From: Methanoculleus sp. UBA208 | GTDB lineage: Archaea > Halobacteriota > Methanomicrobia > Methanomicrobiales > Methanoculleaceae | Direction: 5' to 3' | Assembly: GCF_002498065.1 (NCBI RefSeq) | Contig: NZ_DAFZ01000040.1 | Location: 27,088-91,087 of the forward strand | DNA length: 64,000 bases | Shown: positions 9,080-16,309 of the stretch, piece by piece | Numbering within the stretch: position 1 is the first letter of the stretch | How the letters are laid out: each line of letters starts with the position of its first letter | Program-made: the position numbers and the translations under genes | The notes under the pieces: generated by a model | What the model was told of the DNA's origin: nothing | Databases searched by the model: none | Seen by the model: the letters and a program-made list of their open reading frames with translations, nothing else

Positions 9080-9575
9080 CACGGCGAGCGAGGAAGTGGT
9101 CGACCGCTTTATGCGCGACCTCGCCCGCGAGGCGGAGGCGGGCGGTTATCATCTCAACCCGGATTGGGAGTTCACCCGGGACCTCGTCCGTGGCCTGCTC
9201 GCGAACCTGGAGCGTTACGGCTACATCTCCTGTCCCTGCCGGCTCGCCTCGGGAGACCGGGACGACGACCTCGACATCATCTGCCCCTGCGACTACCGGG
9301 ACCCCGATCTCGCCGATTACGGTGCCTGTTACTGCGCCCTTTACGTCACCGCCGACGTGGAGGCCGGGAAGCGTGCCGCCGATCCCGTCCCGGAGCGGCG
9401 TCCTCCTCCGGCCGAGCGCCGCCGGCAGAAAGAGGAGCGTGCTGCAGTCCCGGGAACCCTGAAGTATCCGGTCTGGCGGTGCCGGGTCTGCGGCTACCTC
9501 TGCGCCCGGGATGAACCGCCCGAGACCTGCCCGATCTGCCGGGTGCCCCGCGACCGGTTCGAGCGGTTCATGTAA
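9072..9575 (+). CDS. Ferredoxin:thioredoxin reductase catalytic subunit fused to a rubredoxin-like domain
   Basis: This 167-residue protein has an FTR catalytic domain (residues about 5-95) with cysteines at 54, 56, 71, 73, 86 and 88 in CPC...CPC...CYC arrangement, which in this family bind a 4Fe-4S cluster and form the redox disulfide. After an Arg/Pro-rich linker, residues 133-167 carry a rubredoxin-like pair ([10 protein letters not shown] and CPICRVP). It would pass electrons from ferredoxin to the glutaredoxin encoded immediately upstream with an 8-nt overlap. The fused rubredoxin domain may relay electrons internally. Confidence 0.88.
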   Translation: MSDTASEEVVDRFMRDLAREAEAGGYHLNPDWEFTRDLVRGLLANLERYGYISCPCRLASGDRDDDLDIICPCDYRDPDLADYGACYCALYVTADVEAGKRAADPVPERRPPPAERRRQKEERAAVPGTLKYPVWRCRVCGYLCARDEPPETCPICRVPRDRFERFM

Positions 9576-9923
9576 GCCGGACGAGGCATGCGTAGATGAG
9601 GAACGCCGCGACGATCCCGTTCACCGGGGGGATGCCCGGGACCACGAGGGCGGCGAGGGAACCGGGGGACGACCGCCTCCCCGAGCGCGGGGTAGCGTCG
9701 CCGCCTCTCTCTTCCCGGATCACTGCTGGTCGCGCGATGGTCGAGTGTTTCTGCCGCGCAAAGCCCGCGCGGCGCCGCGAGTGGCGGCCCTGCGCCCCGC
9801 ACCCTTCCCTGCACCGCCCTCCCTTCTCGATGGGAGGGGGAAGGATCGCCTGTTGTATCCGAAAAAGCCCGGTGTTGCCGGCGATCGATCCAGAGGTGTC
9901 ATATAGCGGGCCGGGCGATTCTC
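9576..9923. other. Intergenic stretch without a supported gene
   Basis: No convincing gene lies in these 348 bases. On the minus strand, 9576-9680 can be read as a hydrophobic C-terminal tail (VVPGIPPVNGIVAAFLIYAC), which could be the remnant of a membrane-protein end, but no start, domain or family could be tied to it. Confidence 0.4.
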
Positions 9924-10142
9924 ATGTATGCCGAGCGTGCGGATCAACGACGGAGACCTCCCCTCCGGAGCCGGTGTGGAGGGGGGCGGAAGAAGAAACC
10001 CGACGAGACCCCGGGCCCCGCCCGCCGGGAGCCCGAACCGGAGACCACGAAGCCGAAAGAGAATTCCAGGAAGCCCCGGCAGGGAGAGCCCCTCTTTTCG
10101 GATGCCGACGGCGCCGATATATTCTACACGAAGACGAAGTAG
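9924..10142 (+). CDS. Small hypothetical protein, possibly frameshifted near its start
   Basis: A 72-residue charged ORF ends LFSDADGADIFYTKTK, which looks like a real conserved tail after a disordered Lys/Pro/Glu stretch. The alternative start at 9928 in another frame gives a more protein-like beginning (MPSVRINDGDLPSGAG) that would join this frame if one base were missing in the G-rich run at about 9980. So either the annotated frame is right or a single-base deletion has occurred. Function unknown. Confidence 0.35.
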   Translation: MYAERADQRRRPPLRSRCGGGRKKKPDETPGPARREPEPETTKPKENSRKPRQGEPLFSDADGADIFYTKTK

Positions 10143-10143
10143 G

Positions 10144-10509
10144 TCACTTCACCACCCGGATATCCCCGGCGGAGGCCACCACCACCTCCCGCGTCCCGCG
10201 GTAGGTCTGGACGGTCCCGTACAGCGTTACGTTCTCGTTTTCATGGAGCTCGAGCCCGGCGACCACGTTCTGCGGCAGAAAGACCGGGGTGCCGTTGACG
10301 GTGAGGATCAGGTGCGCGCCGGTCGAAGTCGTCCTGATCTCTTCGATCTTCCCCTCGAGGAGGACCAGCGCCCCGTCGGGAACCTCCGGTGAGTATGGGT
10401 CCGCCACCAGCGGCCGTCCGACGGCGTCGAAGAGGAGGTGCGCCGCAAGCACGATCCCGACGACGCATACGAGGACGGCGAGTGCTGCTTTCTCCTGCCG
10501 TTCCAGCAT
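10144..10509 (-). CDS. Membrane-anchored OB-fold protein
   Basis: This 121-residue protein has one N-terminal transmembrane helix (residues about 8-27, AALAVLVCVVGIVLAAHLLF) followed by a small beta-barrel domain (LVLLEGKIEEIRTTSTGAHL, then ENVTLYGTVQTYRG) with the pattern of OB-fold/tRNA-anti-type domains. Such membrane-tethered OB folds are common in methanogens and may bind nucleic acid or oligosaccharide on the outer face; the ligand is unknown. The gene is divergent from the regulator pair starting at 10581. Confidence 0.7.
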   Translation of the reverse strand: MLERQEKAALAVLVCVVGIVLAAHLLFDAVGRPLVADPYSPEVPDGALVLLEGKIEEIRTTSTGAHLILTVNGTPVFLPQNVVAGLELHENENVTLYGTVQTYRGTREVVVASAGDIRVVK

Positions 10510-10557
10510 AGATATGCTATAGACCCCCCGGGGTTATAACATCCGTCAGTTTGATAT

Positions 10558-10572
10558 GTTAACAGCGTTAAC
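10558..10572. promoter_or_regulatory. Candidate operator, GTTAAC-AGC-GTTAAC
   Basis: Two GTTAAC hexamers separated by 3 nt lie 8 bases before the winged-helix gene start and about 25 bases beyond a TATA-like ggttataac (10532-10540), so they would cover the transcription start. The arrangement fits an autoregulatory site for the regulator encoded just downstream (inferred). Confidence 0.45.
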
Positions 10573-10580
10573 GATCCTGC

Positions 10581-10814
10581 ATGGATGATGTGAACCTTCC
10601 CCCCTCCTCCAAAAAGATCCTTCTGCTGCTTGAGGACGGGGGTGCCCTGACCCATAAGGAGCTCGTCCGCCTCAGCAGCCTGGCCCCCCGCACCGTCCGA
10701 TATGCTTTAAAGCGACTCAAGGATAACGATATGATCGTGGAGAAGTTCAACTTCAGGGACGCCCGGCAGATCCTCTACGAGTACAAAGAATCCCAGATGG
10801 TGTCTGTGCAATGA
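10581..10814 (+). CDS. Winged-helix transcriptional regulator (MarR/ArsR-like)
   Basis: This 77-residue protein is a bare winged helix-turn-helix: SSKKILLLLEDGGALTHKEL, recognition helix APRTVRYALKRLKDNDM, then a beta wing (IVEKFNFRDARQILYEY). It lacks a ligand-binding domain. Its stop overlaps the next start by 4 nt (ATGA), so it is co-translated with a second HTH protein. It likely autoregulates through the palindrome just upstream. Confidence 0.85.
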   Translation: MDDVNLPPSSKKILLLLEDGGALTHKELVRLSSLAPRTVRYALKRLKDNDMIVEKFNFRDARQILYEYKESQMVSVQ

Positions 10815-11128
10815 CCGAGCCTTATTCCTGCGACATCATGCGCTGCGATTCCCTCGTCCGCAGACTGCTCCCCCAGATGCGTGCCGAGATGGTCTACCGC
10901 CTGGTGAACGAGCGCGGGATCAGCCAGAGCGAGGCCTCGAAGCGTCTCGGGATCAGCAGGGCCGCGATATCCCAGTACATGAGCCGGAAACGCGGATTTA
11001 ACCGGGAAAATTTCCCCGGCGACCTTGATATGGTCATCGAGCGGTGGGTCTCCGCCGTCGCCTCGGGTGAGGGGACGATAACCATCTGCGACGTCTGCCG
11101 CTCCGCCGATCCTGTCGGAAGACGGTAA
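10811..11128 (+). CDS. HTH regulator with cysteine-bearing C-terminus
   Basis: This 105-residue protein has a helix-turn-helix (ISQSEASKRLGISRAAISQY) like those of archaeal COG2522-type regulators, then a linker and a C-terminal CDVC motif. Together with the N-terminal CDIMRC, four cysteines could bind a metal or cluster, making it a redox or metal sensor; this is inference. It overlaps the winged-helix gene upstream by 4 nt. It converges on the phospholipase D-like gene. Confidence 0.82.
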   Translation: MTEPYSCDIMRCDSLVRRLLPQMRAEMVYRLVNERGISQSEASKRLGISRAAISQYMSRKRGFNRENFPGDLDMVIERWVSAVASGEGTITICDVCRSADPVGRR

Positions 11129-11132
11129 GGCC

Positions 11133-12815
11133 TCAGGTGCGCCTCCGCCGGTAGAGGTAGAGCCCCGTAAGCCCGGCGAGTATGCACGCCGCCGCCACTA
11201 TTTTGAGCCGGTCCGGTCCGGGAGCACCGCCCGCTCCTTCTTCATTCGAGACATTCCAGTCATCTTCAAAGACCCCGGTGTAGTAGGCGGCGATATCCGG
11301 GTGCTCGATGATCACGCCCGCTTCCCGGTTGAACGCCGGCGAGTTGGCGTTCCAGTTGATGCTGCTGACGAGCACCGTCCGGCCGTCGACGATGACCCCC
11401 TTGTTGTGGATCTTGTCGAGGTCGTTCGCCTCGAGGTCCGCGAGCCGCGCTTCGAGCGGCAGCCCTTCCGCCGCGGCGAACCGGTTGATGACCCCGACCA
11501 TCTCGTCGTTGTCCGCGTCGCCCTCGGTGTTGAACCAGGCCGAGTCGAGGAGCACCCGTACCGCAACCCCCCGCCGGGAGGCGTCGATCGCGGCCGCAAG
11601 GTAGGGGTTGAGGTCATGCCCCGTCTCGTTCGTGATGTAGGCCTGCTCGATCGCGATGCTCTCCTGCGCCCCTTCGATCAGCCCGAGGATGAGCGCGCTT
11701 GTGTCGGGGGACACGACAGGGGTCACCCGCGCCCCCTCCGCACGGCAGACTGTGAACTCGACCGTGTAGTCGGGCGCCCAGGGCGTGCAGAGCTCGGCCG
11801 CCGTGCCCTCGAGCGGGACGATATCCCCGCCCGCCGCATCGAGGAGGAAGACCTCCCTGAAGTAGGCCGCGAGTTTGGGGTCCTCGAGGAGGACGCCCCA
11901 CCCGCGGTTGCCCTGCAGCCCCGCCTCCGGGTAGCCGCCGGGCTTGAAGTTCTCGCTCCCGAGCAGAACGGTGCTCCCGTCGATGACGAGATACTTGGCA
12001 TGGTCGTAGCGGTACTTTGCGTGGGCGGCATCCGTCGTCGTCATCGAAAGAACCGGGATGCCGCTCCGGTTGAGGGCGCCCGCGACCGCCCGCCCTTCCG
12101 CGGAGACGCCGCCCACCGGCCCGCCCTCGAGGAGAACGGTTACGGCAACCCCTCGCTCGCGGGCAGAGATGAGGTCCCTTGCCATCTTTTCATCGGTGAA
12201 CTCGTAGACGTTCACCAGGATCTCGTGTTCCGCCTCCGCGACGGCCGCCGAGAATACCTCGTACGAACAGTCCGGCGCAGCGAACGCGGTCACCGCGACG
12301 CCCTCGAAGGTCGCGGGTAGAAGACGGGACTGGCCGATGGAGAGCGGGCGCGGGTCCCAGACGCCGTCCTCCTGGTAGTGGATCTGCCCTTCCCGCGGGT
12401 GGACGTCGGCGGGCCAGGCGACCTGCTGGACGAGGGTGGTCCCGTGGTAGAGGAGAAGTTCGTCGGCCCGGTTCGCCATCAGGAGGTTCCCGTTCGGGAT
12501 CACGTCCGGCACCTCCGCTGTCCGCGCCTCGATCTCGAAGTCGGGAAGGTAACCGTGGGCCCGCTCGAACGCAGGCCCCCCCCTCGCGACCGTCAACCGC
12601 CCGTCGATCCGTGTTCCCGGCGGGAACCGGTACCCGCCCTCGCCGTCCGAGAGGACGTAGCCGTCGAGGACCCCCTCCCCCTCGAGCACCAGGTATTCGT
12701 CGGGGTCGCCGGGCTGGTAGGGGTCCGGGCAGAACTCGACGATCTGAATGCCGCCGGCCGTGCCGGCAAGGAGGCAGAGGAGCAGGACGGCGGCGGCGAT
12801 CCGGCGCATACGCAA
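11133..12815 (-). CDS. Secreted membrane-anchored phospholipase D-like protein
   Basis: This 560-residue protein has a signal peptide (residues 1-22), a lamin-tail-like beta domain (about 24-160) and two PLD domains. The HKD motifs are complete: His272-Lys274-Asp279 and His470-Lys472-Asp477. A transmembrane helix (about 539-554) with an RRRR end anchors it, catalytic part outside. The family includes phosphodiesterases acting on lipids or DNA; with a lamin-tail domain, an extracellular nuclease or phospholipase is plausible. Convergent with the regulator pair. Confidence 0.85.
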   Translation of the reverse strand: MRMRRIAAAVLLLCLLAGTAGGIQIVEFCPDPYQPGDPDEYLVLEGEGVLDGYVLSDGEGGYRFPPGTRIDGRLTVARGGPAFERAHGYLPDFEIEARTAEVPDVIPNGNLLMANRADELLLYHGTTLVQQVAWPADVHPREGQIHYQEDGVWDPRPLSIGQSRLLPATFEGVAVTAFAAPDCSYEVFSAAVAEAEHEILVNVYEFTDEKMARDLISARERGVAVTVLLEGGPVGGVSAEGRAVAGALNRSGIPVLSMTTTDAAHAKYRYDHAKYLVIDGSTVLLGSENFKPGGYPEAGLQGNRGWGVLLEDPKLAAYFREVFLLDAAGGDIVPLEGTAAELCTPWAPDYTVEFTVCRAEGARVTPVVSPDTSALILGLIEGAQESIAIEQAYITNETGHDLNPYLAAAIDASRRGVAVRVLLDSAWFNTEGDADNDEMVGVINRFAAAEGLPLEARLADLEANDLDKIHNKGVIVDGRTVLVSSINWNANSPAFNREAGVIIEHPDIAAYYTGVFEDDWNVSNEEGAGGAPGPDRLKIVAAACILAGLTGLYLYRRRRT

Positions 12816-12849
12816 AGTTATGTCTTCTCCGGTTTAATAGCAAAACGAT

Positions 12850-13452
12850 ATGACAACGCCCGCACCCCCGCTGGTCGTCAAGGTTGGGGGGAGCCTCTTT
12901 GACCGAATCGCCCCCCTGCTCGAGATCTTCCGCGAGGCCGGACGCCCGGTGCTGATCGTGCCCGGCGGCGGGAAGTTCGCCGACCTCGTCCGGCGGCTCG
13001 ATGTCTCCGAGGACGCCGCCCACTGGATGGCGATCGCCGGCATGGAGCAGTTTTCGTGGTATATCGCCTCGCACGGCGTCCCGGCGGCTTCCACCCTTGC
13101 GCTTCCGGCGGAGGTGACGGTCCTCCTCCCCTACTGCGCTCTTCGGCGAGTCGACCCCCTCCCCCACTCCTGGGACGTCACTTCCGACACCATCGCCGCC
13201 TGGGTCGCGAAAGAACTCCCGGCCGACCTCCTTCTCCTCAAATCGGTCGACGGCATCCGCCATCGCCGCAGGCTCCTTTCAAGGGTCGAGGACCCTTCCA
13301 TCACCTCCGAAGAGGTCGATCCGGCGTTCATCCGGTTCGTCTTCGAGCACAACCTGCGGGCCCGGGTGGTGAACGGCAGGCACGCTGACCGGGTTCGCCG
13401 TGCCCTCCGGGATGAGGCAGTCGTCGGGACGCTCGTCGATCCGAGATTTTAA
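12850..13452 (+). CDS. mfnE: Amino-acid-kinase-fold protein, probable MfnE (methanofuran biosynthesis)
   Basis: This 200-residue protein has the kinase-fold phosphate loop VVKVGGS (residues 9-15) and the second glycine motif VPGGGKFAD. Size and sequence match the small archaeal COG2054 kinases, which include 5-(aminomethyl)-3-furanmethanol phosphate kinase, an enzyme of methanofuran synthesis that makes the diphosphate from the monophosphate. Assignment to MfnE is by family resemblance; a generic small-molecule kinase is the alternative. It is followed closely by two translation-associated genes, an arrangement I recall in other methanogens. Confidence 0.72.
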   Translation: MTTPAPPLVVKVGGSLFDRIAPLLEIFREAGRPVLIVPGGGKFADLVRRLDVSEDAAHWMAIAGMEQFSWYIASHGVPAASTLALPAEVTVLLPYCALRRVDPLPHSWDVTSDTIAAWVAKELPADLLLLKSVDGIRHRRRLLSRVEDPSITSEEVDPAFIRFVFEHNLRARVVNGRHADRVRRALRDEAVVGTLVDPRF

Positions 13453-13497
13453 TTGCTGCGGCGGCGATATGATAGGTTAACATTCGAGGAAACGACG

Positions 13498-13662
13498 ATG
13501 ACAGCGAGAGATCGATGTACCTCCTGCAATGCCACGCTGGCCGAGGAAGGCTCCACCTGGTTCCCGTGCCCGGTGTGCGCGCAAGAGATCAACCGGTGCT
13601 ACCGGTGCAGGGAGCAGAGCATAGGGTATACATGCCCGAAGTGCGGGTTTGGGGGGCCATAA
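13498..13662 (+). CDS. HVO_2753-family zinc finger protein
   Basis: This 54-residue protein starts at ATG 13498 and has four zinc-knuckle pairs: CTSC, CPVC, CYRC and CPKC, as in the small archaeal HVO_2753-type proteins that bind two zinc ions. It lies 2 bases before the aEF-1beta start, a conserved linkage suggesting a translation-related role. In-frame residues upstream of 13498 are unlikely to be coding. Confidence 0.85.
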   Translation: MTARDRCTSCNATLAEEGSTWFPCPVCAQEINRCYRCREQSIGYTCPKCGFGGP

Positions 13663-13664
13663 CC

Positions 13665-13919
13665 ATGGGAAACGTAGCCATAATCGTGAAGATAATGCCG
13701 GAATCCCCCGATGTCGACCGTGAAGCGCTCAAAGCAGCGGTCAAGGCGGCCGTTCCGGTCGACGATATCCGGGAAGAACCGATCGGCTTCGGCCTCGTGG
13801 CGCTGAAAGCCGCCATCGTCGTCCCCGACAAAGCGGGGGCTCCCGATGAAGTCGAAGCAGCGCTCCAGAACCTTGAAGGCGTCGCAAGCGCCGAGATCAT
13901 CGAATCCACGCTTGTATAA
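13665..13919 (+). CDS. ef1b: Translation elongation factor aEF-1beta
   Basis: This 84-residue protein starts MGNVAIIVKIMPESPDVD and ends GVASAEIIESTLV, the compact ferredoxin-like fold of archaeal EF-1beta, which promotes GDP/GTP exchange on aEF-1alpha. The length is normal for archaea. It follows the zinc finger gene by 2 bases, so the two are certainly co-transcribed. Confidence 0.92.
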   Translation: MGNVAIIVKIMPESPDVDREALKAAVKAAVPVDDIREEPIGFGLVALKAAIVVPDKAGAPDEVEAALQNLEGVASAEIIESTLV

Positions 13920-13943
13920 GTGGATTCCCGATACCCACTTTTC

Positions 13944-14897
13944 CTAACGAGTCTCTTCGAGCCGCTCCATCACATCGGCAGTGATCCTGCGGATCTTTTC
14001 GACCGATTCCTTAAATCCGGCGACTTCGTCCTCTTCGAGGCTGAGCGGAACCGGGAAAACGCCGTCCCGGTTGATGCGGGCGGGCACGCCGATGCAGACA
14101 TCGCCGATCCCGTGGATCTCGCTTTTGATGTAACTTGAAACGGTGAGGATACGGTTCTCGTTCCCGAGGATTGTCTTCACAAGGGTTGCAATCGCTTCTC
14201 CGGGCCCGTAGACGGTGGCGCCCTTATCCCTGATGATTGCCTCGCCGCTCGTTCTGACGGTATCGATCATCTCCTGCGCGGGCAGGCCCGAGAAGGTGGG
14301 CAGGTTGTTGATCCGGATGCCGCCGATCGTCGTCGCCGACCAGAGCGGAACCATGCTCTCGCCGTGCTCGCCGATGATGCGGGTATGCACCTCGCTGACG
14401 TGGACCCGGAAATAGTGCGCAATAAGGGACTTCAAGCGCATCGAGTCGAGATGCGTCCCGAGGCCGAAGATCTGCCTCGGCTGGAACCCCGAATACTTCA
14501 GGGCGACGGCGGTCATGACGTCGACAGGGTTCGTCACCAGAAAGAGGATGGCGTCGGGTGAAGACCTGCCGATGGTTTCGGCGGTTTCGGCGGTGATCTT
14601 TGCGTTCTCGAAGGCAAGGTCGTTACGGTCCTGGCCGGGCCGACGGGGCACACCTGCCGTGCAGATGATGACATCCGAGTCTTTTGCATCGAGAAGGCTC
14701 GTACTGTACGAGAGCCGGACGTCGGTGCCTCGTGCAGCGAACGAGTCGGATAAGTCACGGCAGCAGCCCGCGAGAAAATCTTCGCGTCCGGGCCTCCCGA
14801 TGAGCAGCATGTCGCTGACGTACGGGATTTCGGATATGGTGTGGGCCGCAAATACGCCGACGTTCCCTGTAGCCCCAAGAATCGTTACTTTTGCCAT
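13944..14897 (-). CDS. mdh: Malate dehydrogenase (lactate/malate dehydrogenase family)
   Basis: Starting at ATG 14897 the protein has 317 residues. The Rossmann motif is GATGNVG (8-14). The substrate loop AGVPRRPGQDR (81-91) has the paired arginines of malate rather than lactate enzymes. Catalytic His178 (IIGEHGESMVPLWS) and Asp151 are present. It interconverts malate and oxaloacetate with NAD(P)H in the reductive branch of the TCA pathway. The start lies only 13 bases beyond the predicted 3' end of the SRP RNA, with little room for a separate promoter. Confidence 0.92.
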   Translation of the reverse strand: MAKVTILGATGNVGVFAAHTISEIPYVSDMLLIGRPGREDFLAGCCRDLSDSFAARGTDVRLSYSTSLLDAKDSDVIICTAGVPRRPGQDRNDLAFENAKITAETAETIGRSSPDAILFLVTNPVDVMTAVALKYSGFQPRQIFGLGTHLDSMRLKSLIAHYFRVHVSEVHTRIIGEHGESMVPLWSATTIGGIRINNLPTFSGLPAQEMIDTVRTSGEAIIRDKGATVYGPGEAIATLVKTILGNENRILTVSSYIKSEIHGIGDVCIGVPARINRDGVFPVPLSLEEDEVAGFKESVEKIRRITADVMERLEETR

Positions 14898-14910
14898 GGA
14901 GATCGCCGTT

Positions 14911-15217
14911 GGGGACACGTCCTCGGTCGACCGTGCGCACAGGCATTCACCGCTGCATCCCTCCTCCACCCCGCAACCCCATGGGCGCCGAACGTCCACG
15001 GTAAGTCTGCTCCCTTCCGGGCCTGAACCGGTACCCGCGGCAAAAGGTCGCCGCCCCCTCCGGGGCTTTGATCCCTCTCCGCCGACCTCATGGGACGAGG
15101 CTTCTCAGTCGGGACGCAGAGGATCCTGCAGGCCGCTGCGGCCTTCCTCAGACTTCGCCCCCCGCTAACGGCGGTTTCGGGTGACAGGTGACGCCGAGCC
15201 ACCCGGGCTAGTCCCCG
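14911..15217 (-). ncRNA. ffs: Archaeal signal recognition particle (7S) RNA
   Basis: On the minus strand the SRP54-binding helix 8 core CAGGCCCGGAAGGGAGCAG (15007-15025) is present, followed by ACTTACCGTGGACG. The 5' region has the helix 3 hairpin GGTGGCTCGGCGTCACC and the ACCCGAAACCGCCG segment typical of archaeal 7S RNA. The ends GGGGAC (15212-15217) and GTCCCC (14911-14916) pair as helix 1, giving 307 nt, the expected size. A TATA-like CTATTTTTATC is centred about 25 bases upstream. It provides the scaffold for SRP19 and SRP54 in membrane protein targeting. Confidence 0.9.
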
Positions 15218-15230
15218 TATATACTGGAGT

Positions 15231-16256
15231 CTATGGGATAAAAATAGCTCCGCCCACCCGGGCACGCCAGGCCCGGGTGATCTCCTCGACCTTGCGTCCG
15301 TCCGCCTTCTCGAAGAGGTCGAGGGCGGCAAGGTCGATTTCGGGCGGGAGGACGGCCGGGAGCAGCCGCAGATCGCCCTGGTAGACCTCGATCTCCTGCG
15401 CCCCGGCGGCGCTGGCTACCGGGACGGGGTCCCGCGCGACCGGCCGGCGCCGGAGGTCGTCGCAAGACCGGTGCATCGTCACTTCCTCGATCCCGAGGAA
15501 CTCCCGGTTCACCCGGAGGTTGCAGGCGGTCCAGTAAGCCGCCGCGTACCAGGCGTCGTTCGCAATCACCCGCGGGATGCCCGCCCGGGCGGCGGCGAGG
15601 CCGAGGGTGCCGGCGCCGCAACAGGCGTCGACGAACGTCCGGGGGCGGTATCGATCTATCTCGCGCTCGAGCGAGAGGATCTTTTCGTCGCGGCCCCGGG
15701 GGAACTCGACGTGCAGGACCGACTGCTGTTTGTAGACAGCGACGGGTCCCGCGCGGGTGGGGAAGACGTCGGCCCGGACGTCGCACCCGGCAAGGAGGGT
15801 ATGCCCGGCGGGCTCCGCGTCGGTGTCGCTGATTCCCGGTGCTCCGGCACCCGTCCTGACGACCCCCCGGACCTCCGGGACTTCGGCGACCAGGCGGGCG
15901 GCCGCCCGCTCCCCGGCCGAGCGGGAGAGGAGGACGAGTGAATCGGGCGGGAGATAGGGGGGCGAGCGCATGGCGAATCCGGGGTGGACGAGCGGCGTCC
16001 CCGCGGCGGCGAGGGGTTCGGTCCCGGCAAGGTCTCCCTCAGCGGCCATCACCCGGTAGATGTGGGCGAAGACCTCGTCGATGAACCGCTTGGCGCAGGA
16101 GGGGCAGGGCTCGGCAGGAGAGAGGTCGGGGGGCGGGGCGCGCTTGTCATAGGTGAGCCCCATGCAGTCGGGGCAGGGGGTGAAAGCGTGCGGCAGGCGT
16201 GCAAGGAGCGCGGGAGCGTCCTCGATGCAGTCTCCCCCGCAGACCGGGCAGTTCAT
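15231..16256 (-). CDS. Zinc-ribbon class I SAM-dependent methyltransferase
   Basis: Start chosen at ATG 16256 because the protein then begins with a zinc ribbon (MNCPVCGGDC, later CPDC and CPSC). The 341-residue protein has a SAM-binding motif (VDACCGAGTLGLAAARAG) around residue 235 and a second conserved acidic segment (VIANDAW). The N-terminal cysteine pairs suggest an RNA substrate, as in RNA methyltransferases, but the motif IV catalytic residues are not diagnostic. The gene ends at the SRP RNA promoter. Confidence 0.7.
   Translation of the reverse strand: MNCPVCGGDCIEDAPALLARLPHAFTPCPDCMGLTYDKRAPPPDLSPAEPCPSCAKRFIDEVFAHIYRVMAAEGDLAGTEPLAAAGTPLVHPGFAMRSPPYLPPDSLVLLSRSAGERAAARLVAEVPEVRGVVRTGAGAPGISDTDAEPAGHTLLAGCDVRADVFPTRAGPVAVYKQQSVLHVEFPRGRDEKILSLEREIDRYRPRTFVDACCGAGTLGLAAARAGIPRVIANDAWYAAAYWTACNLRVNREFLGIEEVTMHRSCDDLRRRPVARDPVPVASAAGAQEIEVYQGDLRLLPAVLPPEIDLAALDLFEKADGRKVEEITRAWRARVGGAIFIP
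15236..15247 (-). promoter_or_regulatory. TATA box of the SRP RNA gene
   Basis: On the minus strand the A/T-rich ctatttttatcc is centred about 25 bp before the paired 5' end of the RNA at 15217, the normal archaeal spacing. It overlaps the last codons of the upstream methyltransferase gene. A second A/T patch (gtatatac, 15218-15225) is too close to serve. Confidence 0.6.
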
Positions 16257-16309
16257 GCCAGTGCATTGGCCGTCGATACATAAATATGCGTGCGGCAGCG
16301 GCGCCGTGC

